Shown here: piece by piece, positions 26,281 to 34,920 of the stretch
Numbering within the stretch: position 1 is the stretch's first letter
How the letters are laid out: the number at the start of each line of letters is the position of its first letter
Origin: an uncultured Eubacteriales bacterium
GTDB taxonomy: Bacteria > Bacillota > Clostridia > Oscillospirales > Acutalibacteraceae
DNA: 64,000 bases
Assembly (NCBI GenBank): GCA_934725425.1
Contig: CAKVAX010000004.1
Coordinates: 74,990 to 138,989 of the forward strand
Reading direction: 5' to 3'
The notes under the pieces: model-generated
Seen by the model: the letters and a program-made list of their open reading frames with translations, nothing else
Told to the model about the DNA's origin: nothing
Database searches by the model: none
Translations under genes and position numbers: made by a program

Positions 26281-26568
26281 TTAAGAAATCATTGCTAAAA
26301 TATCTTCTTGACGGATAATTATATATTCTTCTCCGCCTAATGTAAATCTAGTGCCCATGTTTACTGGAATAAGCACTACGTCTCCTTCGTTTACATACAT
26401 TCTTACTTCTCTTCCGTCAATCATCCCGCCCGGTCCTCTGGCTATTACACGACCGGTAATGGGTTGTTCTTTTGCATTTCCCGCAAGAATAATTCCTGCT
26501 CCCGAAGAACGTCCTGATTTTTCCGGTTTTACTACTACCTTGTCTAAAATAGGTCTTACTGCTGACAT
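26281..26568 (-). CDS. groES: Co-chaperonin GroES
   Basis: The heptameric lid of GroEL. The 95-residue product has RPILDKVVVKP, the mobile loop KSGRSSGAGIILAG and the GEEYIIIRQEDILA end. GAGGAGG precedes the ATG. It is the first gene of the operon. Confidence 0.98.
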   Translation of the reverse strand: MSAVRPILDKVVVKPEKSGRSSGAGIILAGNAKEQPITGRVIARGPGGMIDGREVRMYVNEGDVVLIPVNMGTRFTLGGEEYIIIRQEDILAMIS

Positions 26569-26601
26569 ATTAAAAACCTCCTCAAGTAATAATTGTATTC
26601 A

Positions 26602-26628
26602 TTGGCACTCAACTTTTATGAGTGCTAA
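26602..26628 (-). promoter_or_regulatory. CIRCE operator (HrcA binding site)
   Basis: TTGGCACTC, nine bases, then GAGTGCTAA: the classic heat-shock inverted repeat with one deviation from TTAGCACTC. A TATACT -10 box on the minus strand (26633-26628) abuts it, so HrcA binding would block transcription of groESL. The hrcA gene is not in the window. Confidence 0.95.
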
Positions 26629-26747
26629 GTATAATTTTATATTCTGATGTTCAAAAAATCAATAGATATTTTATTATTATTATAAATCTTAGTATTTTTT
26701 ACATATTAATTTGAATTGCGCCCGATTTTATATAAAAATATTCTAAA

Positions 26748-27785
26748 TTATTCTATTATTCCTCCGCCGATAACTATTTCGTTTTCATCATAAAACACAG
26801 CTGATTGTCCCGGAGCAGGGAATCTTTGCGGTGAATCAAAAACTATTCGTGCTTCATTTTCATTAAGCGGGAAAACCGTGCAGGGCGTCGGAGTAGCTCT
26901 ATAGCGGATTTTAACCCATGCCTTAATAGGCTCGGTGGGGTGATCGTATTTTATAAAATTAACATCGTTTATTTTTATTTCGGATTTGTAGCCCTCATCC
27001 GGCCCGCAAAGTATTATCGAATTCGTTTTAGAATCTATTTTTTCAACATAAAGCGGATGAGCGGCGGATATTCCCAGCCCTTTTCTTTGACCTACAGTGT
27101 AATTTATCAGACCTTTGTGCTCTCCCAAAACATCCCCATGTTTATCCAAAAAATTTCCTTTTGGGAGTTTTGATTTCAAATTATTCAGGATAAATTCCGT
27201 GTGATTTCCGTTTGGTATAAAGCAAATATCTTGGCTCTCAGACTTTTCCGCAACAGGTAAATTTAATTTTTTTGCTATTTCACGAACGTATGATTTTTGA
27301 TGATCCTCAAGGGGAAATAAAATATGTGAAAGCTGATGCTGATTGAGTTTATAAAGAAAATAGCTTTGATCTTTGACGGCTGCGGATTTTTTTAAAAGCC
27401 ATCGGTTTGAATTTTCATCGTACACAACATTTGCATAATGCCCTGTGGCGACGTAATCAAATCCATTCTCAAGAGCGTAATCAAGAAGCATTCCAAATTT
27501 TATTTTTTTATTGCACATCACGCACGGATTTGGGGTCCTTCCGTTTTGATATTCCGAAATAAAATATTTGATTATACTTTGATTAAATTCTTTGCTCAAA
27601 TTTAAAACGATGTGCTTTATACCCAGTTTTTCAGCCACCGCCTTGGCATCATTTATAGCGCTAAGATTGCTTTTTTCGAGCAAATCCAAAGTAAGTCCAC
27701 AAACTTCATATCCTTTTTCTTTCAAAATATATGCAGATACAGAGCTGTCTACGCCTCCACTCATACCTACAAGAACTTTTTTCAA
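26748..27785 (-). CDS. mnmA: tRNA-specific 2-thiouridylase MnmA
   Basis: Adds sulfur to U34 of tRNA-Lys, -Glu and -Gln. The 345-residue product has the PP-loop SGGVDSSV near residue 9, the catalytic cysteine in NPCVMCNKKIKFG near 90-104, and the second catalytic cysteine in SQDICFIPNG. The tail with GQSAVFYDE is typical. It appears monocistronic. Partner cysteine desulfurase is not in the window. Confidence 0.96.
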   Translation of the reverse strand: MKKVLVGMSGGVDSSVSAYILKEKGYEVCGLTLDLLEKSNLSAINDAKAVAEKLGIKHIVLNLSKEFNQSIIKYFISEYQNGRTPNPCVMCNKKIKFGMLLDYALENGFDYVATGHYANVVYDENSNRWLLKKSAAVKDQSYFLYKLNQHQLSHILFPLEDHQKSYVREIAKKLNLPVAEKSESQDICFIPNGNHTEFILNNLKSKLPKGNFLDKHGDVLGEHKGLINYTVGQRKGLGISAAHPLYVEKIDSKTNSIILCGPDEGYKSEIKINDVNFIKYDHPTEPIKAWVKIRYRATPTPCTVFPLNENEARIVFDSPQRFPAPGQSAVFYDENEIVIGGGIIE

Positions 27786-27901
27786 TTCAAAAACCTCTTT
27801 TCAATTCTTTGTCGAATTTTATAATATCACAAATAAAAGTAAAAAATCAAAAATTCGCCCGAAAAACAGGCGAATTTTTAAGTTATTAGCAAAGCGATTA
27901 T

Positions 27902-28144
27902 TTATAATTTACTAATTTTGTCTATACATTCTTCGCAAATGTATTTAGATTCAAAATTTTTAATATTCTCAGTACCGCCACAGAGTTTGCAGCTACGCTC
28001 GTACTTTTTGAGAATAATCGAGTCGCCTTCCACATAAATTTCTAAAGAATCTCTGGAACTGATTTCTAAGCTTTTGCGAAGTTCCATTGGGATCACGACT
28101 CTTCCTAAATCATCTACTCTTCTAACTATACCGGTCGATTTCAT
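27902..28144 (-). CDS. AbrB-family transcriptional regulator with zinc-ribbon tail
   Basis: An 80-residue DNA-binding regulator. The swapped-hairpin AbrB domain occupies residues 1-47, with GIVRRVDDLGRVVIPMELRKSL. The tail has two CxxC pairs (CKLCGG and CEEC), a zinc ribbon common in Clostridia. The start at 28144 matches the usual AbrB start (MKSTGIVR); a GTG four codons upstream is possible. AbrB proteins repress transition-state and sporulation genes. It is divergent from spmAB and its own leader has an inverted repeat that may be its operator. Confidence 0.9.
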   Translation of the reverse strand: MKSTGIVRRVDDLGRVVIPMELRKSLEISSRDSLEIYVEGDSIILKKYERSCKLCGGTENIKNFESKYICEECIDKISKL

Positions 28145-28180
28145 GCCTCTATGCACCGCTCCATTTTAAAAAATTTAATT

Positions 28181-28214
28181 ACGGTATTTACACTGCCTAG
28201 CAGTTTTTTACCGT
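28181..28214 (-). promoter_or_regulatory. Inverted repeat in the AbrB-like gene leader, possible operator or attenuator
   Basis: ACGGTA (28181-28186) and TACCGT (28209-28214) enclose a second palindrome CTGCCTAGCAG. It lies just downstream of the promoter and upstream of the start codon, a fitting place for autorepression. Confidence 0.4.
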
Positions 28215-28223
28215 GTATTTACA

Positions 28224-28252
28224 ATTTTACTAGATTAAGACTTTTTTGTCAA
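28224..28252 (-). promoter_or_regulatory. Promoter of the AbrB-like gene
   Basis: TTGACA (28252-28247) and TAAAAT (28229-28224) on the minus strand, 17-base spacer. Confidence 0.65.
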
Positions 28253-28356
28253 TATCTGACTTTTATTTTTTTTTATTTTTTTATTTCGACGTATAAAAAA
28301 CGGCTTAAAAGTCTAAAAAACTCGCATTTATTTTTTTATTTTTCGGAGGAATTTTT

Positions 28357-28938
28357 ATGATGAATTATATTTGGGCAGGAATTATCATGGTCAGCATCCT
28401 GTGCGGATTTTCTACCGGCAAAATCCCCTCTCTTTCAAATTCGGTCATGGAAGGTGCGCACGATGCCGTGAATCTTATAATTTCAATCACAGGCATGATG
28501 GCCTTTTGGACAGGAATTATGAAAGTGGCTGAAAAATCCGGAATTACAAAATATCTTTCCAAATTGTTTACACCCATAATAAAATTTTTATTTCCGGAGA
28601 GTTCACACAATGAAAAGGCAGTCCATGCAATTTGCATGAACATAACCGCTAATTTGCTAGGACTCGGAAATGCCGCCACTCCTTTTGGAATAAAAGCCGT
28701 TAAAGAGCTTCAAAAATGCAATATTTTAAGGGACACAGCCTCAAATGATATGGCAATGTTCGTAATAATAAACACAGCTTCGCTCCAGCTGGTTCCTACT
28801 TTTTTATGTACGTTAAGGCAAAAATACGGGTGCAAAAATCCCTTGGAAATAGTGCCGTATTTGTGGATTGTCTCGATATGCGCATTGATTGTAGGAATAG
28901 CTTGTGCAAAATTTTTTGAAAAGGTGATAAAAAATTAA
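28357..28938 (+). CDS. spmA: Spore maturation protein A (nucleoside-recognition/Gate domain)
   Basis: A 193-residue membrane protein of the Gate-domain family, with four to five hydrophobic segments. GKIPSLSNSVMEGAHDAVNLIISITGMMAFWTGIMKVAEKSG matches SpmA, and NLLGLGNAATPFGIKAVKELQ is the second conserved block. In Bacillus SpmA and SpmB affect spore-core dehydration. CGGAGG precedes tandem ATGs. Its stop overlaps the spmB start by one base. Confidence 0.93.
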   Translation: MMNYIWAGIIMVSILCGFSTGKIPSLSNSVMEGAHDAVNLIISITGMMAFWTGIMKVAEKSGITKYLSKLFTPIIKFLFPESSHNEKAVHAICMNITANLLGLGNAATPFGIKAVKELQKCNILRDTASNDMAMFVIINTASLQLVPTFLCTLRQKYGCKNPLEIVPYLWIVSICALIVGIACAKFFEKVIKN

Positions 28939-29462
28939 TGAATGAATTTGGATTTTACATTATTCCCATTATTTTGGGAACAATAATATTCGTAGCGCTT
29001 TATAAAGGGGTTCCGATATTCGATACCTTTTTGGAGGGAGCAGTGGAAGGGCTTAAATCTACCTTTGCAATCTCCGCGTCACTTATCGGGCTTATCACCG
29101 CAGTAAGCATGCTAAAAAGTTCCGGAACTTTAGATATTATCGCAAATATTTTATCGCCAATCGCAAATATTTTACATTTCCCTGCGCAAATTCTCCCTTT
29201 AGCTATGCTAAGACCCGTGTCGGGAAGCGGCTCCATAGCTCTCCTTGATAATATACTCAAAAACTACGGGCCTGATAGCTTCATGGGCACTCTTGGCTCC
29301 ATGGTAATGGGTTCTACAGAAACTACATTTTACACCATAGCAGTTTATTTTGGAAGTGTAAAAATAAAAAAATCACGACACACCATTCCGTGCGCTCTAA
29401 TGGCTGACATTACTGCATTTATAATTTCTTTACTTATGGCTAATTTTTTGATGACGCACTAA
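28938..29462 (+). CDS. spmB: Spore maturation protein B
   Basis: Partner of SpmA, 174 residues, with the conserved GVPIFDTFLEGAVEGLKSTF block, PLAMLRPVSGSGS, and GSMVMGSTETTFYTIAVYFGSV. Overlap with spmA by one base (TAATG) suggests coupled translation. Both are full length, so the pair looks intact. Confidence 0.94.
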   Translation: MNEFGFYIIPIILGTIIFVALYKGVPIFDTFLEGAVEGLKSTFAISASLIGLITAVSMLKSSGTLDIIANILSPIANILHFPAQILPLAMLRPVSGSGSIALLDNILKNYGPDSFMGTLGSMVMGSTETTFYTIAVYFGSVKIKKSRHTIPCALMADITAFIISLLMANFLMTH

Positions 29463-29559
29463 TTTGAACAATAATTTTGCGCTTTTAAATTTTATTTTAG
29501 AATCAAAAATTATTTTTGTATTCAATATTTATAATTAACAAAAAATTAAGAAAATTTTG

Positions 29560-29588
29560 TTGACATTTTCGGGAAATGATGTTATTAT
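29560..29588 (+). promoter_or_regulatory. Promoter of the small double-glycine protein gene
   Basis: TTGACA (29560-29565) and TATTAT (29583-29588), 17-base spacer. Confidence 0.75.
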
Positions 29589-29641
29589 AACCTTCATACA
29601 AGATATAAAAAATAGAAATTTAATAACGGAGGAGTGTTTAA

Positions 29642-29896
29642 ATGCAATTTAAAAATGACAAAATTAACATGACGGAATTAAATTTATCTGATACTGACGA
29701 TATCGTGGGCGGAGCAAAAGTTGTAAATGATATTGACAGTGACTTTCTTAAAACTTTTAAATCTCAGGTTTGCAACTGTGGAAAATTTGAACCAGCTCAC
29801 TCTGCGGTAAATTTTGATATATGCGACAACTGCAAATATGCACAAGCACCTTTCGAAAATTCAACTGTTACTTACTGCACCCAACAAACAAAATAA
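29642..29896 (+). CDS. Small cysteine-rich protein with double-glycine leader (possible RiPP or bacteriocin precursor)
   Basis: An 84-residue protein with no family I recognise. Residues 1-24 look like a double-glycine leader: MTELNLSDTDDIVGG, Gly-Gly at 23-24, hydrophobic residues at the usual -4, -7 and -12 spacing. The 60-residue core has five cysteines: C44 and C46 (CNC), C61 and C64 (CDNC), and C79. The CxC-x14-CxxC pattern could bind zinc or form disulfides. It has its own consensus promoter, GGAGGAG ribosome binding site and terminator. No modification enzyme or C39 exporter lies near. A zinc-binding regulator is an alternative. Confidence 0.75.
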   Translation: MQFKNDKINMTELNLSDTDDIVGGAKVVNDIDSDFLKTFKSQVCNCGKFEPAHSAVNFDICDNCKYAQAPFENSTVTYCTQQTK

Positions 29897-29917
29897 AAAA
29901 TTTAATAATTATATAAA

Positions 29918-29956
29918 AAGCGCCTCATCTTAGTTGATGGGGCGTTATTTTTGGTT
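29918..29956. terminator. Bidirectional intrinsic terminator
   Basis: CGCCTCATC (29921-29929) pairs with GATGGGGCG (29936-29944), one T-G wobble, with A-rich left and T-rich right flanks. It separates the small double-glycine gene and the convergent tsaD. Confidence 0.8.
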
Positions 29957-30967
29957 TTAATCTTCATCAATAGGCATAGCGGCCCTTGCATTTAAACTCA
30001 TAGAAGCTCTTTTTCCGCTTAAGAATTCATAATATGCTTGTGAGCCAACCATCGCGGCGTTATCGCCACAAAATTTAAGCTCAGGTTCATAAAAATTGTA
30101 ATTTAGAGAACTGCATTTTTCATTTAATTCTTTTCTAAGCAACGAATTAGCCGAAACTCCGCCGGCAATTCCAAGAGTTTTGTATCCCTTTTCTTTGGCA
30201 GCTTTCAAAAAGTTCGAAACCAAACAATCTACCACGGATTTTCTAAAAGAGGCGGCCAAATCGTTTATCGGCATTTCGAGATTTTTTTGATTATAATTGT
30301 TAATTATATTTATCATCGCGGTTTTTATGCCGGAAAAGCTGAAATCATAGGTATCTTCCCCGCTAAGAGGCACCGGAAGCTTGAAACTGTCCGGGTTGCC
30401 GTTTTCGGAAATCTTGTCAAGCATCACTCCGCCGGGATAAGCAAGTCCGAGCCTGCGTCCTACTTTATCAAAGGCTTCTCCTGCGGCGTCGTCACGGGTT
30501 CTGCCTAAAATTTTAAATTTTGTATAATCTTTAACTTCAATTATATTTGAATGCCCTCCCGAAACCACAAGACATAAAAACGGAGGCTTTAGGCCGGGGT
30601 TTGACAGGTATAAAGAGGCTATGTGGGACTTGATATGATGAACAGGAACCAAAGGAAGCCCGGTACCCAGCGCCAAGCCTTTTGCAAAATTAACACCGAC
30701 CAGCAGCGAACCAACCAGCCCCGGAGCGTATGTAACCGCCAATGCATCTATCGTTTTAAAGGAGCAATTTGCTTCTTCGATAGTTTTTTTAACAAGCGGA
30801 GAAATGTTTTCTATGTGTTTTCTTGAAGCCACTTCAGGGACCACACCGCCGTAAATTTGATGATCTTTTATTTGGGAGGCGACTTTGCAGCTGATAACTT
30901 TTCGACCGTCTTCAACCACAGCCGCTGATGTATCATCACAAGAAGATTCAATCGCTAATATTTTCAT
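29957..30967 (-). CDS. tsaD: tRNA N6-adenosine threonylcarbamoyltransferase TsaD
   Basis: Catalytic subunit for t6A37 synthesis in ANN-decoding tRNAs. The 336-residue product opens with AIESSCDDTSAAVV and has VPVHHIKSHIASL (metal-binding His pair), VSGGHSNI and GIAGGVSANSLLR. Partner tsaB is not adjacent, which differs from many Firmicutes where tsaB-rimI-tsaD are together. Last gene of yebC-polA-rimI-tsaD. Confidence 0.97.
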   Translation of the reverse strand: MKILAIESSCDDTSAAVVEDGRKVISCKVASQIKDHQIYGGVVPEVASRKHIENISPLVKKTIEEANCSFKTIDALAVTYAPGLVGSLLVGVNFAKGLALGTGLPLVPVHHIKSHIASLYLSNPGLKPPFLCLVVSGGHSNIIEVKDYTKFKILGRTRDDAAGEAFDKVGRRLGLAYPGGVMLDKISENGNPDSFKLPVPLSGEDTYDFSFSGIKTAMINIINNYNQKNLEMPINDLAASFRKSVVDCLVSNFLKAAKEKGYKTLGIAGGVSANSLLRKELNEKCSSLNYNFYEPELKFCGDNAAMVGSQAYYEFLSGKRASMSLNARAAMPIDED

Positions 30968-30988
30968 TTAATTAAACTACCTCTACAA

Positions 30989-31441
30989 TCATTTATTTTG
31001 TAAATAATTTGTCATTATAATTCCATCCTCTTTTGGGAAATTATAAAAATCTTTTCTTGTACCTATAATTTCAAATCCTGTTTTTTCATACAGATTTATT
31101 GCAATATGATTTGATTTTCGTACTTCCAATGATAAAAATCTAAGATTTTTATTTTTAGAGTAATCAAGAAGATTTCTTATTAATTTTTTGCCTATTTTAT
31201 TTCCTCGAAATTTTTCTGAGACCGCTAAATTATAAACATAACCTTCATCCAACACATTATACATGCCGGCATATCCCACCAAAATTCCATCTGCTTTAGC
31301 AGAAATAAAATATGATATGCCGTCGTTAAACGCCGACTGAAACCCTTTTTCTGACCATGGCTCCGAAAAACATTCGTTTTCTATCAAAGCCATGGCAGGT
31401 ATGTCTTGAGGGGTGCTTTCTTCAATGAGTATTTCACACAT
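30989..31441 (-). CDS. rimI: Ribosomal-protein-alanine N-acetyltransferase RimI
   Basis: GNAT acetyltransferase acting on the N-terminus of ribosomal protein S18. The 150-residue product has the acetyl-CoA loop VSEKFRGNKIGKKLI and LSLEVRKSNHIAINLYEKTGF. Start ATG at 31441 is chosen because AAAGGA nine bases upstream overlaps the polA stop; an upstream start inside polA is unlikely. Confidence 0.93.
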   Translation of the reverse strand: MCEILIEESTPQDIPAMALIENECFSEPWSEKGFQSAFNDGISYFISAKADGILVGYAGMYNVLDEGYVYNLAVSEKFRGNKIGKKLIRNLLDYSKNKNLRFLSLEVRKSNHIAINLYEKTGFEIIGTRKDFYNFPKEDGIIMTNYLQNK

Positions 31442-31446
31442 AAAAA

Positions 31447-34029
31447 TTATTCCTTTGCATCGAACCAAGTCTTGCCCACGGCAATATGAACCTCTAGTGG
31501 AACATGTAATTTTACAGCATTTTCCATTTCTTCTTTTAGCAATTTTTTCACTTCTTCGGATTCTTCTTCAGGCGATTCTATAATTAGTTCATCGTGAACC
31601 TGCAAAATTATTTTTGATTTGAAATTTTCATTGAGGAGCCTATTGTAAACATTTATCATCGCAATTTTTATTATATCCGCCGCACTACCTTGAATAGGCA
31701 TGTTTCTTGCGACTCTTTCTCCAAATGACCGGAGCAAAAAATTAGAAGAAGTAAGTTCAGGGAGGTAACGTCTTCGATGAAATATCGTTTCGACGTAGCC
31801 CTGTTTTTTTGCCAGCAAAATTATTTCATTCATATAATTATTGATTCCGCTGTAGTGTTCAAGATATTTATTTATATAATTTTGTGCGTCGAACCTGCTT
31901 ATTTTTAAATCTTGGGCAAGAGAAAACGCACTCATGCCGTAAAGTATACCGAAATTTACTGTTTTTGAACGTGCCCTCATCTCGGGTGTTACCATCGAAA
32001 CAGGAACGCCAAAAATTTGCGAAGCCGTGATAGAATGGATATCTTCGTCATTTTTAAAAGCATTTATCATATTCTCATCGCCCGAAATATGAGCCATAAC
32101 ACGGAGCTCTATCTGAGAATAATCCGCGTCAATTAAAACACTTACCTCGGGAGATTTAAAATATTTTCTGAGCTTGCGCCCTCTTTCGGTTCTTACGGGA
32201 ATATTTTGTAAATTTGGTTCAGCAGAACTTATTCTGCCGGTTCGGGTTTCAGTTTGATTGAATGAAGTATGAATTCGCCCCCGCGGTGTTATAAGGTTCA
32301 CCATGGAATCAACATACGTGGATTTTAATTTAGCGAGCGCTCTGTATTCGAGTATCATGTTTATTATCGGGTGGTAGCCACGGAGTTTTTCGAGAATTTG
32401 AGCACCGGTGGAGTACCCACTTTTTAATTTTTTCCCTTTGGGGAGATTTAACTTCTCAAAAAGTATTGTTCCGAGCTGTTTCGGAGAATTTATGTTAAAT
32501 TCCTCGCCGGCAAGCTTGTATATCTCTTTCTCGGCAGATTTGAGCTGTTGGCTCAGTTCTTCGCCGTAATCTTCGATTCCTTCTTTATCAAGCAAAAATC
32601 CGGTGAGTTCCATATCTGCCAAAACTTTTGACAAGGGTTGTTCTATTTTGGTCAGAAGATGTTCCTGATTGTTTTCTTTTATTTTGGTTTTGTATAAATC
32701 TTTAAGTTTAGCTATGAAATAGCAAGTCTCTATACACTTCTTTTCCTCATCATTAAGTTCTTCCGGTAGGTCCGGCAAAAAAATGTCATGCCCTTGAGCC
32801 ATTGTAAAAATATCTTCTTTTATTTCAGGATTCAAAAGATATGCCGCGAGCAAAACATCAAAAATTTCACCCATAAAATTAATTCTAAAGGGCATTATCG
32901 TTTTGTAAAACTTCTTTAGATTGAATACATTTTTATTAATATTTTTATTTTCGCACAGCTTTTTCAAAAAAACTCTAAAATTATCATCAATATTCTTAAA
33001 GAAATAATAATTATCAGCATCATCACAGATGCAACATCTTTCGATTAAATTCGATTTAGCTTCCGAAAAAATTGATATTTCTCCACAATTTTCGAGATTT
33101 TTTAAAATCCCACTATAATCTTGTGAAAAATCCAAATTTATTTTTTGAGAATCAACTTTTTTTGAAATTCCCATTTTATCCATGATTTTGAAAAATTCCA
33201 ACTCCGTAAAAATCTTTTTCAGACGGTCAGCATCTACTTCGGACGGGATAAATTCGTCGTCATTTATTTCTATCGGAACATCTTTATTTATTTTTCCTAA
33301 ATCGTAGCTCAGGTAAGCCTTTTCTTTATCTGTTATTAATTTGGATTTTAAATTTGGTTTTATATCAAGATTTTCGATATTATTATAAATATTTTCAATA
33401 CTTTCGTATTTTTCTATAAGGCTTTTGGCGGTTTTTTCTCCCACGCCTTTCACCCCGGGAATGCAATCGGACGAGTCGCCCTGGAGCGCTTTTATGTCGA
33501 TTAACTGCGCGGGAGTGACGCCATAATCCTCTTTTATTTTATTTTTGTCGTACAAAATTGATTCTGCTTTTCCAAATTTAGTTTTAGCAATCCTGACAAA
33601 AACATGGTCGGAAACCAGCTGCAGACAATCCCTATCCCCCGTGGCAAGTGTGCACTCGTAACCTTTATTTTCGCAGTATTTCGCAAAAGTCCCCAAAATA
33701 TCGTCTGCTTCGTAGCCTTCGCATGTGACCAATTTATATCCCAGAGCTATTAAAATTTCTTTTAAAATCGGGAGTTGCGAAGCAAGTTCTTCGGGCATTC
33801 CTTTGCGGGAAGCCTTATATCCGTCATACATTTTGTGACGAAAAGTCGGTTTAGGCAAATCGAATGCCACCGCAATCGCTTGAGGCGAAACCTCTGATAA
33901 AAGCTTTTGCAGAGTAGATAAAAATCCATAAATTCCGTTGGTCATTTGCCCTTTTTTGTTTGAAAGCATTTTAATTCCGTAAAAAGCTCGGTTAAGGATG
34001 CTGTTTCCATCCAAGACCAAATATTTCAA
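31447..34029 (-). CDS. polA: DNA polymerase I
   Basis: Repair and Okazaki-fragment polymerase, 860 residues. The N-terminal 5'-nuclease domain is intact (DGNSILNRAFYG, GYEADDILGT, DRDCLQLVS, GDSSDCIPGVKGVGEKTA). The polymerase domain has motif A DADYSQIELR, the O helix RSKTVNFGILYGMSA and motif C QVHDELI. The middle 3'-5' exonuclease domain has lost its acidic DxE motif (ISIFSEAKS in its place), so proofreading is probably absent, as in Bacillus PolA. Start is TTG at 34029 after GGTGATG. Confidence 0.97.
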   Translation of the reverse strand: MKYLVLDGNSILNRAFYGIKMLSNKKGQMTNGIYGFLSTLQKLLSEVSPQAIAVAFDLPKPTFRHKMYDGYKASRKGMPEELASQLPILKEILIALGYKLVTCEGYEADDILGTFAKYCENKGYECTLATGDRDCLQLVSDHVFVRIAKTKFGKAESILYDKNKIKEDYGVTPAQLIDIKALQGDSSDCIPGVKGVGEKTAKSLIEKYESIENIYNNIENLDIKPNLKSKLITDKEKAYLSYDLGKINKDVPIEINDDEFIPSEVDADRLKKIFTELEFFKIMDKMGISKKVDSQKINLDFSQDYSGILKNLENCGEISIFSEAKSNLIERCCICDDADNYYFFKNIDDNFRVFLKKLCENKNINKNVFNLKKFYKTIMPFRINFMGEIFDVLLAAYLLNPEIKEDIFTMAQGHDIFLPDLPEELNDEEKKCIETCYFIAKLKDLYKTKIKENNQEHLLTKIEQPLSKVLADMELTGFLLDKEGIEDYGEELSQQLKSAEKEIYKLAGEEFNINSPKQLGTILFEKLNLPKGKKLKSGYSTGAQILEKLRGYHPIINMILEYRALAKLKSTYVDSMVNLITPRGRIHTSFNQTETRTGRISSAEPNLQNIPVRTERGRKLRKYFKSPEVSVLIDADYSQIELRVMAHISGDENMINAFKNDEDIHSITASQIFGVPVSMVTPEMRARSKTVNFGILYGMSAFSLAQDLKISRFDAQNYINKYLEHYSGINNYMNEIILLAKKQGYVETIFHRRRYLPELTSSNFLLRSFGERVARNMPIQGSAADIIKIAMINVYNRLLNENFKSKIILQVHDELIIESPEEESEEVKKLLKEEMENAVKLHVPLEVHIAVGKTWFDAKE

Positions 34030-34043
34030 AAATCATCACCACA

Positions 34044-34757
34044 TTATTTCAAATTATGCCAAACATTTTTAATATCTTCGTCCTCATCAAGAATATCCAA
34101 AAGTGTGCTTACCTTTGAAGAATCTTCTTCCGAAAGCGTGACATAAGTGCTTGGGACCATACCGATTTCAGATGAGACAAAATTATAATTTTTATTTTTT
34201 AAATAATTGTATACGTCTTCGTAGTCATTTTTCTCGGTATAAATTACAAAACACCCATCATCCTCAATAAAATCGACGGCGCCGGATTCGATCACATCTT
34301 CTTCGAGTTTAGCAGCGTCAACATCCTCAGAATCTATAACAATAATTCCTTTTTCCGAGAACATAAAGGATACGCAACCATTTGAGCCCAAATTTCCGCC
34401 ATATTTACTAAAATAATGTCTTAAATTTCCGGCAGTTCTGTTACGATTATCGGTAAGAGTTTCGACTATAATGGCGACTCCGAATGGACCGTACCCTTCA
34501 TAAGTGATTTCCTCGTAATCGTTGCCGTCTCCACCAGCCGCTTTTTTGATTATTCTTTCGATGTTATCATTCGGGACGTTATTTGCTTTAGCTTTAGCGA
34601 TGGCATCTCTGAGCTTTGAATTGGAAGTAGGATCAGCCCCGCCCTCTTTTGCAGCAACTGCCAATTCTCTTCCAACTTTAGTAAAAATTTTTGCTCTTTG
34701 TGCATCGGTTTTTTCTTTTTTCCTTTTGATATTATTCCATTTGCTATGTCCTGACAT
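34044..34757 (-). CDS. yebC: YebC/PmpR (TACO1) family protein
   Basis: A 237-residue protein with the invariant MSGHSKWNNIKRKKEKTDAQ start and GYGPFGVAIIVETLTDNRNRTA. YebC-family proteins have been called transcriptional regulators and, more recently, translation factors that help ribosomes at proline stretches. AGGTGAA precedes the ATG. It heads the run to polA, rimI and tsaD. Confidence 0.95.
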   Translation of the reverse strand: MSGHSKWNNIKRKKEKTDAQRAKIFTKVGRELAVAAKEGGADPTSNSKLRDAIAKAKANNVPNDNIERIIKKAAGGDGNDYEEITYEGYGPFGVAIIVETLTDNRNRTAGNLRHYFSKYGGNLGSNGCVSFMFSEKGIIVIDSEDVDAAKLEEDVIESGAVDFIEDDGCFVIYTEKNDYEDVYNYLKNKNYNFVSSEIGMVPSTYVTLSEEDSSKVSTLLDILDEDEDIKNVWHNLK

Positions 34758-34839
34758 TATTATTCACCTCAAAAAATATTTTATTATTATAATTATAATA
34801 TTTTATAGATTAAGTATCAACCTAGCAGTTTAAGGCAAG

Positions 34840-34872
34840 AAAACACCCGAGCTTGAATCAACAAACCCGGGT
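34840..34872 (-). terminator. Intrinsic terminator after the first array gene
   Basis: ACCCGGG/CTCGGGT stem (34866-34872 with 34845-34851) followed on the minus strand by GTTTTCTT; it closes the secreted-protein array on its left side. Confidence 0.65.
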
Positions 34873-34920
34873 AATTTTACTTATTTTTAATTTAATTTTT
34901 TAAAGAAACTATTGCTAAAA

